Assembly: GCA_036365145.1 (NCBI GenBank)
Contig: JAEOAD010002231.1
Span: 4,443,501 to 4,507,500 of the forward strand
Source of the DNA: Orientallactaga sibirica
Taxonomy: Eukaryota; Chordata; Mammalia; Rodentia; Dipodidae
Reading direction: 5' to 3'
DNA: 64,000 nucleotides
The notes under the pieces: model-generated
Seen by the model: the letters and a program-made list of their open reading frames with translations, nothing else
What the model was told of the DNA's origin: nothing
Database searches by the model: none
Translations under genes and position numbers: made by a program
Part shown: piece after piece, positions 40,344 through 50,610 of the stretch
How the letters are laid out: every line of letters begins with the position of its first letter
How positions within the stretch are numbered: position 1 is the first letter of the stretch

Positions 40344-40399
40344 CCATTGTTGTCAACAGTGGACACATCTTGCCTGGCAGGCAGGTAATGTAACATTTG

Positions 40400-40944
40400 C
40401 TATTTTCTTAATGCAGATTCTTAGTGATTTGAGATTTGAGATCTTTCTCCTTTCCAAGCATCAGTGCTTGCAGATCTATGTTTCTAAGGATTTTATGTAT
40501 CCCATAAGGTAAAATTGTCAAGAAAATTATCAGTGAGGGCAACTGAAGCACATGCCTACTGGTGAAATCTTATAGTTTGCGTGAAACACTCCTCTTAAAA
40601 TTTATCTCAGTATAGGGATAAGGAAGTATTTAATAACTTCCTTTAGTCATTAGTTGCAGGTAATCTTGGGAGGTGTTAACTACCTGGTACTTCTGCTATT
40701 CTCAATCTGGAAAAGAGAACCCTTAAGAAAACATTACAGTGCTGGCAGTTAGACGTCAATGCCTGTTAGCACAGAAATGGACAGTGATAAGGCACTTTGT
40801 GCAAGATATTGGGAGCATTTTCTTAGTAAGGGTGCAAGGCACTAAGATTTATTCCTCATTTTACCATGCATGAGGATATGTTCCAACATGTGCCAGATCC
40901 CTGCTTGCCTAAAACATTTAAAAAGACATGGCAGGCCCTGAATC
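40400..40944. other. unclassified sequence
   Basis: No repeat recognised; no credible reading frame. Confidence 0.4.
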
Positions 40945-41202
40945 TTTTCTGGTCTTGTCTTGGAGTCTAGGACAGCCCCAAACTCACTATATGGAGTAGC
41001 CTGACCTTGAACTGTGGTGATCCTGTCTCGGCCTCTCGAGAGTTGGGATTACAGATGTGTGCCACCTTGTTTGGTTTATTTTGTGGGTACACAGAAAGGA
41101 GTATCACTATATACTATACACTGGCTTTGAACTGTCTGCAGCCATCCTGCCTCAATCTGTCAAGTGCAGAAACTATGGCCACGAGCTACCATACCTGGCT
41201 TC
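40945..41202 (-). mobile_element. two old B1-like monomers
   Basis: 40945-41080 ('GACAGCCCCAAACTCACTAT', 'GTTGGGATTACAGATGTGTG') and 41088-41202 ('CTGGCTTTGAACTGTCTGCA', 'GAGCTACCATACCTGGCT'). Both keep the ancestral GGGATTACA-type motif or are highly diverged. Confidence 0.6.
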
Positions 41203-41654
41203 AAAGTCTGACTTTGAGGTTTTATGTAACAACGACTGCTGCACATGATTGAGGGGATTGTGTATTTGGTAGCTGCAAAGTACATCCATAGAAATTATAT
41301 GCTTACAGGAAGAGGAAATACCCAGTTTAGACGAGGGATCCATTGTGAAATAGTTATGGCCAGGATTCATCTGGTCATTAAAAGCTCAGATGAGACGGCT
41401 GGGCTTGAGTGCAGTTCATGTCTCTTTGCAAGAGTTCTGGAAAGGCTGGAGCCCTTGCTTTTCCCCATCCACCATCCATTTGCTCTGGTAAGTGGTCACA
41501 AGTCCTTTTCGTAGTAGACCTGGTGGATCTTTACTGAATATATTTGTCACAGTAGTATGTACAATACACTGTCCTTATAATGGACTATGTTTAGGAATTA
41601 GAGTGTGTTTTACAGCTGGTGGAATAACTGACTTTTTTTTAAAGTTCAGGAAGA
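41203..41654. other. unclassified sequence
   Basis: Overlapping frames of 64-89 codons (41245-41686) show no domain or splice structure. Confidence 0.4.
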
Positions 41655-41812
41655 TTTTTTTTTTTATTTTTTGGTTTTTGAGGTAGGGTCTCTGGCCTAG
41701 GCTGACCTGGAATTAACTATGTAGTCTCAGGGTGGCCTCGAACTCAACGGCAATCCTCCTACCTCTGCCTCTCAAGTGCTGGGATTAAGGCGTGCGCCAC
41801 CACGCCCGGCTT
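41655..41812 (-). mobile_element. B1 SINE
   Basis: Very consensus-like right end 'CGTGCGCCACCACGCCCGGC', with most CpGs retained, so probably young. 'GAAGATTTT/GAAAGATTTT' flanks it. Confidence 0.93.
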
Positions 41813-42049
41813 AAGAAAGATTTTATTATAGCTTAAAACTTCAAGAGGAAGAAGAGAAGGGGGTCTTAAGCCTAAAACATAAGAGAATCAAAGTGGAGCT
41901 CTTGCCCAGAGAGGCAAGAGGGGGTTTGAGAAGCCCACCTTAAGACTCAGATCTGGGTTTTGATGTGGGGAAGACCAGGTATGGCCAAAAGCCAGATCTT
42001 ACAGCTTCTTAGGTAAGGATTAGAGCTCCTGACATCTAAGAATAATTGT
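41813..42049. other. unclassified sequence
   Basis: Purine-rich start ('AAGAGGAAGAAGAGAAGGGG'); nothing else noted. Confidence 0.4.
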
Positions 42050-42218
42050 GATTTTCAAAATTTATTTTACTTTTATTGAGAGAGAGAGAGAATGGGCAGG
42101 CCTCCAGCTGCTGCAAACAAATTCCAGACACATGTGCCACTTTGTGTGTCTGGCTTACATGAGTACTGGGGAATTGAAGCTGGGTCCTTTGGATTTGCAG
42201 GCTGTAACCACTAAGCCA
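42050..42218 (-). mobile_element. tRNA-derived SINE, two deletions
   Basis: 'GGGCAGGCCTCCAGCTGCTG' lacks the 'TGCCAGGG' segment, and 'GCAGGCTGTAACCACTAAGC' has lost the centre of the tRNA-like half. Confidence 0.85.
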
Positions 42219-42551
42219 TTTTTATTTTATTTTAATTTAATAATTGTGATTTTAACCTTGGAGACTGATCAGCTTTCCAGCTTTGAGTTTTGTGTGTGGT
42301 CAGCTCCTGTCTCATTCTAAGAATTCTACAGTAAGGCTCTCTGGTTGCCGTTCTGGATCTGAAGTCTGCAAAGCACGCCCACCTTGCCTTTACTAATGGT
42401 TACAACCTGGTCACTGGTGCTTTGGGAGTTTATTGTTACCAATAACACAAGAGAAATGAGTTTCACCACGATATTCTTCTAGCCTGGCCCCCAGAGTAGA
42501 ACGACCATGAAAATTCTCAAAGACTTCCTTCTCATAGAAAGTTTATTTGTT
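42219..42551. other. unclassified sequence
   Basis: Nothing recognised. Confidence 0.4.
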
Positions 42552-42760
42552 ATTATTTTTTTGAGGTGTTAGGGATTAAGTCCAGGGTCTTTTACTTGTT
42601 AGACAAATGGCCCATCTCTGAACTATATCCCTGTCTTTCCTGCCTTTTTTGAGACAGGGTCTTGCCATTTAGCCCAAGGCTGCCCTTGAACCCACAGCAA
42701 TCTTTTGGCCTTAGCCTCCTGAGTACTAGGATTACAGACATGTGCCACCATGTCTGCCTA
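42552..42760 (-). mobile_element. ID (reversed) followed by old B1
   Basis: 42552-42638 carries 'GGGATTAAGTCCAGGGTCTT' and 'TGTTAGACAAATGGCCCATC' (ID). 42640-42760 carries 'GAGACAGGGTCTTGCCATTT' and 'CTAGGATTACAGACATGTGC' (B1). Confidence 0.65.
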
Positions 42761-42767
42761 AAAGTTT

Positions 42768-42893
42768 ATTTATTTATTTATTTTTATTACTCCAGAAGCA
42801 TGTGTCAACATGTGCATCTAGCTTACATGGGTTCTGAGGAGTTGAACCTGGGTCATTGGGCTTTGCAGGCAAGTACCTGAACTGCTAAGCCAC
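42768..42893 (-). mobile_element. tRNA-derived SINE, core deleted
   Basis: (TTTA)n passes straight to 'CTCCAGAAGCATGTGTCAAC'; the GA tract is absent and the terminal head is lost. Confidence 0.82.
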
Positions 42894-43551
42894 TTTAAAA
42901 GTTTATATCTTTATTATTAGCAAAAGCACTATCCTCTGATCCCAACTACAGTTAGGATTAGCTTTCTCACCCACTTCTATAAGCCTTTCAATCCTTTTCC
43001 ATTACTCTACCCAGACAATTTCAGAACCTCCACCTGCTTTACTCTAGGCTACAAGTGACTAAGCTTTAGTAAGGCATCTCAGATCTGTGTTGGGGCTGGG
43101 TTCAGGTGTTCTTGCCAGGACATTAAGTCCTGAATCATTGGAGAGAACTCCAATGTCAACATACTCTTACTGCCCTGTTCAGGTTTATATCTGGCCATCT
43201 GAATTCAACAACAAAACAACAACAAAACAAACAACAACAACAAAACCCTTTTTAAAACAAAACCCACTCCCACACACATTCTACCAACTCCTGCCAGGAC
43301 TCATAATCCACAGCATGTGTTCTGTGAATAGGACATTTCCTTCTGGAGAAGGGCTCGTGTTTCTCCACTTAGTACTGAATTGTGACCTTAGCTATTGGCA
43401 TGGAAATGATTAGGGAGCTATAGTTGTGGGTTTCAAGAAGGGAGTGCTATGCTGCTAGGCGTCTGTACCAGGGAGACCTCTCTGTTACAAAGGAGCATGC
43501 TACCTGTATGAGGCTTGGTGATCCAGGGGACCTTAGAGGGTCAACTTTATT
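42894..43551. other. unclassified sequence
   Basis: Contains a (CAA)n-like patch (43200-43245). A 108-codon frame at 43087-43413 crosses that patch and has no recognised domain. Confidence 0.4.
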
Positions 43552-43763
43552 ATTTTTTTAAATGTTACTCTCTGGATTAATTTTATTTATATTTTGTTTA
43601 TTTATTTTTATTTATTTTGGTTTTTTTGAGGTAGGGTCTCACGCTAGCCCAGGCTGACCTAGAATTCACTCTTTAGTCTCAGGGTGGCCTTGAACTCATG
43701 GCGATCCTCCTACCTCTGCTTCCCAAGTGCTGGGATTAAAGGTATGCACCACCACTCCCAGTG
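43552..43763 (-). mobile_element. B1 SINE with AT-rich tail
   Basis: The B1 proper is 43610-43763. GAGGGTCAACTTTATT (about 43535-43551) and GAGGGTCAATTTTATT (from 43764) bracket it together with an AT-rich stretch, suggesting a long decayed tail. Confidence 0.88.
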
Positions 43764-43779
43764 AGGGTCAATTTTATTA

Positions 43780-44370
43780 AAGGATTTCACGCAAATAGCC
43801 GCATATCACTTCTTATAATGGTGACAGCTTCAGCTTAGGAGTCTGCCAAAGCCACAAGTTCAGTTTCTTTACAAGGTTTAACATTTTGCCTAACCTGCAG
43901 CCTGACCCTGTCAGTGCAGGACCAAGGTCTCTCTGAACCCTCACGTGGAGTCTTTTGGATCTTCAAAGTGTGCACTCAGATGAAAGCAACATGAGCCTGG
44001 TGTTCTAGGTCTATTCTGTATTCTATTTTATTTTCTTTTTTTAGTTTTTCAGAGCATTTAACAATGGCCAGTAAATCCCATAGTCCTTATAGTTACCACT
44101 GCCTAATATCAATTAGTGTAGTATTTCCCCCTTATACTTCATCACACCCACTACAGTCGAGATTGTTAGTGGCTGGATGGGATAGCAAACTAGGTGTCAC
44201 CACTAACTTGTGTAGTACCAGTAACTGCATTGTTGGGCTCAACTGAATGGGGACAATTTAGTTGTAAAGTCCCATTTTTAAGGGTTTTCCTTTTAGTATA
44301 ATTCCTGGTACCATTTTCTTTTTGGATTTCCTAAAGATGATGTCTGAAATAAGAGCTTAAAAAGTAGGTC
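43780..44370. other. unclassified, repeat-poor sequence
   Basis: A 60-codon frame at 44064-44246 is unsupported. Confidence 0.4.
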
Positions 44371-44374
44371 ACAG

Positions 44375-44450
44375 GGGATCTGGGGATATAGCTAAGTTAT
44401 AGAACACTTGTCTAGTATGCAAGGCACTGGGTTCAATTCCTCACATCTCT
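44375..44450 (+). mobile_element. ID SINE
   Basis: 'GGGGATCTGGGGATATAGCT', 'ACACTTGTCTAGTATGCAAG' and 'CACTGGGTTCAATTCCTCAC'; its tail has become the (TC/AC/TG)n tract to 44515. Confidence 0.8.
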
Positions 44451-44479
44451 TTCTTTCTCCCTCTCTCTCTCACACACAT

Positions 44480-44512
<33 letters not shown>

Positions 44513-44515
44513 CTA
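44451..44515. repeat. (TC)n(AC)n(TG)n microsatellite
   Basis: CTCTCT, CACACAC and TGTGTGTG blocks in succession. Confidence 0.92.
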
Positions 44516-44524
44516 AGATTTGGT

Positions 44525-44661
44525 TATTTTTATTTGAGGAAGAATCTTAGGTCATTGTGGCTAGCCTTGAACTTTCTAGTTAGATGACCTTGAATCCTGA
44601 TTCTCTTGTCTCTACCTCACAAATGCTTGAATTATAGGTATGTGCCACCATACTCAGTTGA
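44525..44661 (-). mobile_element. old B1-like monomer
   Basis: 'GAGGAAGAATCTTAGGTCAT' to 'TATGTGCCACCATACTCAGT'; strongly diverged. Confidence 0.6.
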
Positions 44662-44689
44662 CAATTTCTTACAAAACTAAATATACTCT

Positions 44690-45350
44690 TCTCATAATTA
44701 TTGTCCAAAGGAGATAACAACTTATGTCCTCACAAAAACCTGCACACAGATGTTTATGGTAAGTTGATTCACAATCACTAAAACTTGGAAGCAATCAAGA
44801 TGTCCTGCAGTGTGTTAATGGGTAAACTGTGATGCTGCAGACAATGGAATATGTTTTAGTCCTAAATGGAAATGGCCTATCAAGCCATGAAAGGACCTTA
44901 AAAGACTATTACTAAATAAAAGAAGCTAGGGTAAAATGTCATACACTGTGTAATTATGACTATATAATATCCTGGAAAAGTTCAGTCTATGAAGAGGGTG
45001 AGGTGACCTGTTTTTGCTAGGGATTAGAAGGAGGAAGAAATGAATAGGTAGAGGAACGTGGAGGACTTTTCCAGTGGTGTCATTGCAATGTTATTATAAT
45101 CCTGTTCAAAGCCATAGAATGTACAGTACCACGAGTGAGCCCTAATGTAAACTGTGGGCTGTAAGTGACAATGATGTCGTAACGTTGGTTCCTGAATTCT
45201 TGCAAATGTGCCACTCTGGTGTAGGAGGTTGATAATGGGGAAGGCTATGTATGAATGGACAGGGACTGGCATAAGAGCATATGTGAACTCTGTACCTGAT
45301 ATTCAGTTCTGCTGTGAACTCAAAATACCTCTAAAAAATAATTTCTGTTA
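44690..45350 (+). mobile_element. ancient L1M 3' end
   Basis: The ORF2 tail words 'AAACTTGGAAGCAATCAAGA' and 'ACAATGGAATATGTTTTAGT' are followed by the L1M 3'UTR: 'GTGAGCCCTAATGTAAACTG', 'GACAATGATGTCGTAACGTT', 'GTGCCACTCTGGTGTAGGAG', 'TGATAATGGGGAAGGCTATG' and 'CTCAAAATACCTCTAAAAAA'. This is a mammal-wide L1M family, far older than the rodent L1s elsewhere in the window. Confidence 0.85.
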
Positions 45351-45844
45351 AGAAAGTAGAAATTGGATATGAATAGAGTTTTGGGGAAGTGATCCTATAA
45401 ACATGAGTAGCCAAATAGGTAAAGTGAGACAGGGAAGGAACAAGCCAGTGTAAGGCCCCTTTTCCTCCCTTTCCTGAGGTCAATGTTGTAGGCATGAGGG
45501 GACTTTGAAGAAGCAAGAGTGCCCAAGAATTGCCATGTAAATTGTGGGGGTTAGAGACTGTGTCTCCCAATTCCCCATTATAGGTTGTTCTTACAGAAGA
45601 GGCCCTGGGACAGAACTGAGAAAGACATGGGAGCAAGCAATGGAAGTGGGAATTCAGCGGCAGGAGGCAAGTTTCAGTTATCCACAATAACCACCACTAA
45701 AACCAAGGCAGATAAATAAAAATGTCAGGATTTAGGAAGGAGGTCCAGGGTAGAGACACAGCTGTGAAAATGACATGGTAGTAAAATTTCAAACAAGAAT
45801 GAATGACACCCTGTCAGATGGGGTGGAAAACAAAAGCACATTTT
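45351..45844. other. unclassified sequence
   Basis: A 118-codon minus frame (45331-45687) has no recognised domain and overlaps the L1M end. Confidence 0.4.
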
Positions 45845-46006
45845 TTTAAAAATATGATTTACTAGCAGAGAGAGAGAGAGATAGCACACACAAGTGAGTA
45901 TGGGCATGCCACCTTGTGCATCTGGCTTTGTGTGGGTACTGAGGATTCGATCTGGGTAATTAGGCTTGCAAGCAAGTGTCATAACCACTAAGTCATCTCT
46001 TCAGCC
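45845..46006 (-). mobile_element. tRNA-derived SINE, core deleted
   Basis: After the GA tract, 'GTATGGGCATGCCACCTTGT' joins distant parts of the core, losing about 50 bp. Confidence 0.88.
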
Positions 46007-46033
46007 CCCATACTCATTTTAAAAAGAGGGATG

Positions 46034-46253
46034 GGGCTGGAGAGATGGCTTAACGGTTAAGTGCTTGCCTATGAAGCCTAAGGACCCCGGTTCGAGGCCC
46101 AATTCTCCAGGACCCATGTAAGCCAGATGCACAAGGTGGCACACACATCTGGAGTTCGTTTGCAGTGGCTGGAGGCCCTGGCATGCCTGTTCTCTCTCTC
46201 TCTACCTGACTATTTCTGTATCTCTCTCAAATAAATAAATAATATTTTAAAAA
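46034..46253 (+). mobile_element. tRNA-derived SINE, young-looking
   Basis: Intact head 'GGGCTGGAGAGATGGCTTAA', B box 'GGTTCGAGGCCC', and a tail '(AAAT)n' then poly(A). The A box and B box suggest that RNA polymerase III promoter spacing is preserved. 'AAAAAGAGGGATG' precedes and follows it. Confidence 0.94.
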
Positions 46254-46265
46254 AAAAGAGGGATG

Positions 46266-46446
46266 GAGAGATGGCTCAGCAGTTAAAGGCACTTGCCTGC
46301 AAATCCTGATGGACTGGGTTTAATTCCCCAGTACCCACATAAAGCCAGATGCACAGAGTGTCACATGTGTCTGGAGTTCCTTTGTAGTGGTAGGAAGCTC
46401 TGGCATGTCCATTCTCTCTCCCTCTCATAAATAAATCAACTATAAA
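46266..46446 (+). mobile_element. tRNA-derived SINE
   Basis: Lacks the leading GGGGCT ('GGATGGAGAGATGGCTCAGC'). B box weakened to 'GGTTTAATTCCCC'. Confidence 0.9.
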
Positions 46447-46735
46447 AAAAAAGGGTAGGAGAAGAGAATTCAGGGAAGACTAGGGATTGATGGTCTAAGA
46501 TATAAAAAGAAAATCAGGAGATAATCATGTCATGGAAAAAGAAAAGTCTCAAGGGGAAGAGTGGCCCCTACCTTTAAATATCCTGGAAATTTAGCAAATA
46601 TTTCCCAAGAAACAGAGTCTGTATTTATAAGTAGGCCATCTGCATTTGTAAGTTTTAGTAGGGTGTTGAGGACAGAAGCCAAAGCATAGTGCCAGTTCAT
46701 TATTTATTTATTTATTTACTTGCTTACTTATTTAT

Positions 46736-46838
46736 TTAGACAAAGTCTCAGCATATCCCAGGCTGCCTCTGAAACAGCCATCTTGTTGGCTTCAGCAGCC
46801 CCCTGAGTGCTAATAGGTACAGGTATGGGCCACTACCC
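46736..46838 (-). mobile_element. old B1-like monomer
   Basis: 'AGACAAAGTCTCAGCATATC' to 'GGTATGGGCCACTACCCC', preceded by (TTTA)n. Confidence 0.55.
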
Positions 46839-47821
46839 CAGAGACTATGGAGAAGGAGCAGAAGACGGGACAAGGATAAGGTTCACTCAGAAGCAAAGGA
46901 GAGATACCGTGCGGAGAATGAACAGGAGAGATTCTTTCTTGGGTGGGTACACAGATTCTAAAGCTTAGAATTACTTACCTCAAAGACTTTCCCTCTGTCT
47001 AGCCATTCAGCTAACTAACTGTTTTGGGAGGGAGAATTGGTTCTTTAGCCCATTAAGGAGAGTCTCAGTGGCTTTCAGAAATGCAGTCTTTTTATTTATC
47101 TGACCACTTCCTCTTATAAAAAGAGGAGACTAGGTCACAACTTGGTTGAGTTTTGCCCTGAAAAACCAGCATGTGTGTGAGGGCTAGAGAAGTCTAGAGC
47201 CTGGAAACAGAAGGGACAAGTGATTAAAATCAACACAAAGCTTGTTTACCTATGCACAGGAAACTTCCCATGACACATTAAAATGGAAACAAAGAGATCA
47301 AATTTAAGAAAGGCATGCTGAATTTCTCTTACTCCATGAAGGCCAATTTTCTTTACAGTGAAAGCCTTGCAAAAGAAAATTAAGCAAACGCACTACTATT
47401 TTTGCTGGCTGCTAGCTTTCAGACTCCTGACACGTTGGCGCACTGATTGTCTCCTTCACTACAGGCAGGCAGGAGCCTGAAGTTCCCTCTGCAGCAGAGG
47501 GGATCCCTGAAGATAGATGCCTATCATGGGCAATGGTGTGTGACTCACAGGCTGAGCCTGAGAGTCTTGAGAGTTGAAGTGAGGACAACATGGGAGGGAT
47601 CTGTCTTCCCCAGACTGATTAAGGAGAGAAGATCTAAAGTGTGCTCTCTTCACACAAGCTACTTCTAGGGGACTTCTACTGCTCAGCTACACATACTCTG
47701 TGGAGAAAGCTGAGGGCCTTTGAGGGAACTGGTACTTGCTTTTTCCCCCTGCCTTTCCTTATTACTTTTTATTTACTGTGCTTCCTTTGTTCTGAAGCTG
47801 CCTCAACTTCATTTCAAAATA
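46839..47821. other. repeat-poor, unclassified block
   Basis: Nearly 1 kb with no SINE and balanced composition. Frames at 47447-47668, 47641-47910 and 47459-47653 (minus) overlap without domains. The segment 47230-47410 is AT-rich with repeated AAAAT/ACAAAG words and could be conserved non-coding DNA, but that is a guess. Confidence 0.4.
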
Positions 47822-48018
47822 TGTATTTTATTTATTTATTTGAGGGGGGGGGAGAAGGAGAGAGAAGACGGAGGGAGAGAGAAAGAGAATGGGCACATCA
47901 GGGCCTCTAGGCACTGCAGATGAACTCCAGACTCATGAGCCACCTTGTGCATCTGGCTTTACGTGGGTCATGGGGAATCCAATCTGGGTCCTTTGGCTTT
48001 GCCAGCAAGTGCCTTAAC
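47822..48018 (-). mobile_element. tRNA-derived SINE, head truncated
   Basis: (TTTA)n, G9, GA tract and core are normal, but it stops at 'GTGCCTTAACTTGTAACC', where a B1 begins. Confidence 0.88.
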
Positions 48019-48140
48019 TTGTAACCAGGTTGATCGGGAATTTACTATATAGTCTCAGGCTGGCCTCGAACTCACAGTGATCCTCCTATTTCTGCAACCT
48101 AAGTGCTGGAATTAAAAGCATGTGTCACCATGTCTGGCTT
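48019..48140 (-). mobile_element. B1 SINE, tail side truncated
   Basis: Starts mid-element ('CAGGTTGATCGGGAATTTAC') and ends 'TGTCACCATGTCTGGC'. The abrupt join with the preceding SINE suggests a deletion spanning both. Confidence 0.85.
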
Positions 48141-48375
48141 CCCTTATTTGATTTTATGAAAAAAAATTATAGCTAAAATTAATGATGGCATTATGACTTT
48201 GAATTTGGAAAGCTAATTTTACTGGAGTGTCTAAAAAGCTCTGTAAATTTTACCCTTGCAACATTGCTTAGGAGATACTAGGATTACAATTAATATCCTA
48301 GTATAGGAAGAGGTGGGTAGACAGCTTGCACCCTTTCTTCTCTTTCCCCCTCCTTTCTTTATTTTTCGTTATTTC
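48141..48375 (+). mobile_element. possible MIR or single-copy sequence
   Basis: 'TTTACCCTTGCAACATTGCT' and 'TTAATATCCTAGTATAGGAAG' faintly resemble a MIR core; otherwise unclassified. Confidence 0.35.
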
Positions 48376-48376
48376 T

Positions 48377-48703
48377 ATTTTTTTTTTTTTTAAAGGTAGG
48401 GTCTTGATGTACCACAGGCTGATCTGGAATTCACTAGGTTGTCTCAGGGTAGCCTTGAACTCATGTGGATCCTCTTACTTCTGCCTCCCTGAGTGCTGGG
48501 ATTAAAAGCGTGCGGCATCACACCCAGCTCTATTCTCTTTCTTTCTTTCTTTTCTTTGTTGTTTTCATTTGTTTTTTGAGATAGGGTCTCACCCTAGCCC
48601 AGGCTGACCTGGAATTCACTATGTAGTCTCAGGGTGGCCTTGAACTCACTGTGATCTCCTCTTTCTTAGTGCTGGTGTAAAGGCATGAGCCACTACACCT
48701 GGC
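48377..48703 (-). mobile_element. two adjacent B1 SINEs
   Basis: 48377-48530 and 48562-48703, separated by a pyrimidine tract (TTCTTTCTTTC). The second lacks the 'CCTCCTACCTCTGCCTCC' stretch. Confidence 0.9.
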
Positions 48704-48721
48704 ACTATTCTTTCCTTTTTA

Positions 48722-48911
48722 AAAAAAATTTTATATTTATTTATGAAAGAGAGAAAGAGGAAGAGGCAGATAGAGAGAATGGGTGTACAGGCCTCCAGCC
48801 ATTGCAAACAAACTCTAGACAGATGTGCCACCTTGTGCATCTGGGGAATTGAACTCTGGTCCTTAGGCTTTGCAGGCAAGCATCTTAACTGCTAAACTGT
48901 CTCTCCAGCCC
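48722..48911 (-). mobile_element. tRNA-derived SINE
   Basis: 'CTTGTGCATCTGGGGAATTG' shows a deletion of 'CTTACGTGGGTCC'; the head is 'AAACTGTCTCTCCAGCCC'. Confidence 0.9.
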
Positions 48912-48924
48912 TACTCTTTTCTTT

Positions 48925-49070
48925 TCCTCTTTTTTTTTTTTTTTTTTCGAGGTAGAGTCTCACTCCAGCCCAGGCTGACCTGGAATTCACTACATAGTCT
49001 CAGGGTGGCCTCAAACTCATGGCTATCTTCCTACCTCTGCCTCCCAAGTGCTGGGATTAAATCTGGCCTC
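48925..49070 (-). mobile_element. B1 SINE, head truncated
   Basis: Ends at 'GGGATTAAATCTGGCC', missing 'GGCGTGTGCCACCACGCC'. Confidence 0.88.
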
Positions 49071-49160
49071 TTTTCTTTTCTTTTATTTTTTCTTTTTTCT
49101 CCTTTTCTTTTTTTCTCTTCTCTTCTTTTTCTTTCCTTTTTTTTTTTTTTTTCCAAGGTT
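49071..49160. repeat. polypyrimidine tract
   Basis: TTTTC/TCTTT-rich for about 90 bp between two B1s; it is probably expanded tail sequence. Confidence 0.85.
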
Positions 49161-49290
49161 GGGTTTCAATCTAGCTCAGGCTGACCTGGAATTCACTATG
49201 TAGTCTCAGGCTGGCCTCGAACTCACAGTGATCCTCCTACCTCTGCCTCCCAAGTGCTGGGATTAAAGGCATGTGCCACCACGACTGGCT
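49161..49290 (-). mobile_element. B1 SINE
   Basis: 'TTGGGTTTCAATCTAGCTCA' to 'CATGTGCCACCACGACTGGC'. Confidence 0.9.
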
Positions 49291-49309
49291 TCTTTTCTTT
49301 TTTCTTTTT

Positions 49310-49507
49310 TTTAAATACATTTAAAATATTTCATTTATTTATTAGAGAGAGAGAGAATGGGCATGCCAGGGCCTCCAGCTGCTGCAAACGAACTCCAGAT
49401 GTATGTGCCACTTTGCGCATCTGGCACATGTGGGTCCTGGGTAATTGAACGGTGGTCCTTTGGCTTTGCAGGCAAGTGCCTTAACCGCTAAGCCATTTCT
49501 CCAGCCC
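49310..49507 (-). mobile_element. tRNA-derived SINE
   Basis: Short (GA)n. Core 'CCAGATGTATGTGCCACTTT' and head 'CGCTAAGCCATTTCTCCAGC'. 'CTTCTTTTCTT' on both sides is a plausible duplication. Confidence 0.92.
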
Positions 49508-49734
49508 CCTTCTTTTCTTAATACTACTATTCTGCTTGCGATTTCTTTGCTTTTCTCATAGATTATTATGAGAATAACACATGAGAAAGTATTTAAGTTC
49601 TTAAAGGCCTATGGTATTGCTTTAGGCTTACAGTGGTCATCCTATACTATTATGGAATGAAGATTAAAGATGATGTCACTGAAGGAAACACGGCAGTGAC
49701 TCAAATATTTATTTCTTTTTTTCTCTTTTTGCAC

Positions 49735-49762
49735 ATGTATGTGTGTATATGTATGTTCATTT

Positions 49763-49793
<31 letters not shown>

Positions 49794-50065
49794 CCTGCTC
49801 ATTTTGTGGATGTGTGTGTTTGTGCATGTACCTGACTGCACTTTTCCATGTGCATGTGGAGTCCAGAGGACAACCACATCCTCAGAAATTACGTCGACCT
49901 TGTTTGAGACAGGGTCTCTCTCACTGGCATATAGCTCACCAGTTAGGCTAGACTGGCTGGTCAGTGAACCCCAGGGTGCATACCACCATGCCCAGCATTA
50001 CGTTACTCAGGTTCTCTTGCTTGCGAGGCAGACACTTTACTAACCGATCCAGCTCCCTACCCGCC
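49735..50065 (-). mobile_element. B3-type SINE
   Basis: (GT)n at 49764-49793, then 'ATGTGGAGTCCAGAGGACAA', 'GAGACAGGGTCTCTCTCACT', 'AGGCTAGACTGGCTGGTCAG' and 'CTTTACTAACCGATCCAGCT'. A 136-codon + frame (49633-50043) and a minus frame cross it; both are spurious. Confidence 0.78.
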
Positions 50066-50521
50066 TTGAATATTTCATTATTTCTACCTTGCACATGAAA
50101 CTAAAGTAGAAATCGTGACGTTTTCGTACTGTTTCTGGTTGTTGGCTGCACCAATATTGTTGTCTCAGTTCCGCCAGCATGAGGGTTTTGCTCTCTACAT
50201 ATACACATAAACACATACACATGTGTATACATAGAGCTATGTGGAATCCACACATGTTTGGGATTACTAGTCTTAAATCATATTGGGACTTCAAACTTTT
50301 CTCCTGTAGGGTAACAGGGTATGTTGTGTGTTCCTTTGTTTCTCATTGCACACGCGCATCAAAATGTCCTTCCTAACCTTCAGAAACCAAGAACCCAGAG
50401 CCTGCCTTAGCGCTCAATAGAAACAGCAGAGAAATAAGGGAAGCTATGCTCCTCACCTACCCTACTTGGCCTGTGCTCAGTGACGTATTGCTGGCCTCCT
50501 TTCACTGCACAGTCCACTGTC
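50066..50521. other. unclassified sequence
   Basis: Includes an ACATATACACA-rich patch at 50198-50232; nothing else recognised. Confidence 0.4.
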
Positions 50522-50610
50522 CCTTCAGTGGCTGGGGTGGGACTAGGGGCAGAATCCTTGCCTAGCATACTCGAGGCCCTGAGTTCAATCCCCAGTACTG
50601 CAGAAATAAC
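50522..50610 (+). mobile_element. ID SINE
   Basis: 'GGCTGGGGTGGGACTAGGGG', 'CCTTGCCTAGCATACTCGAG', 'GAGTTCAATCCCCAGTACTG'; short A-rich end. Confidence 0.78.

Noticed and set aside
49633..50043. 136-codon frame with Cys/Val repeats
   Set aside because: The middle is a translated (GT)n and the rest is a reversed B3 SINE.
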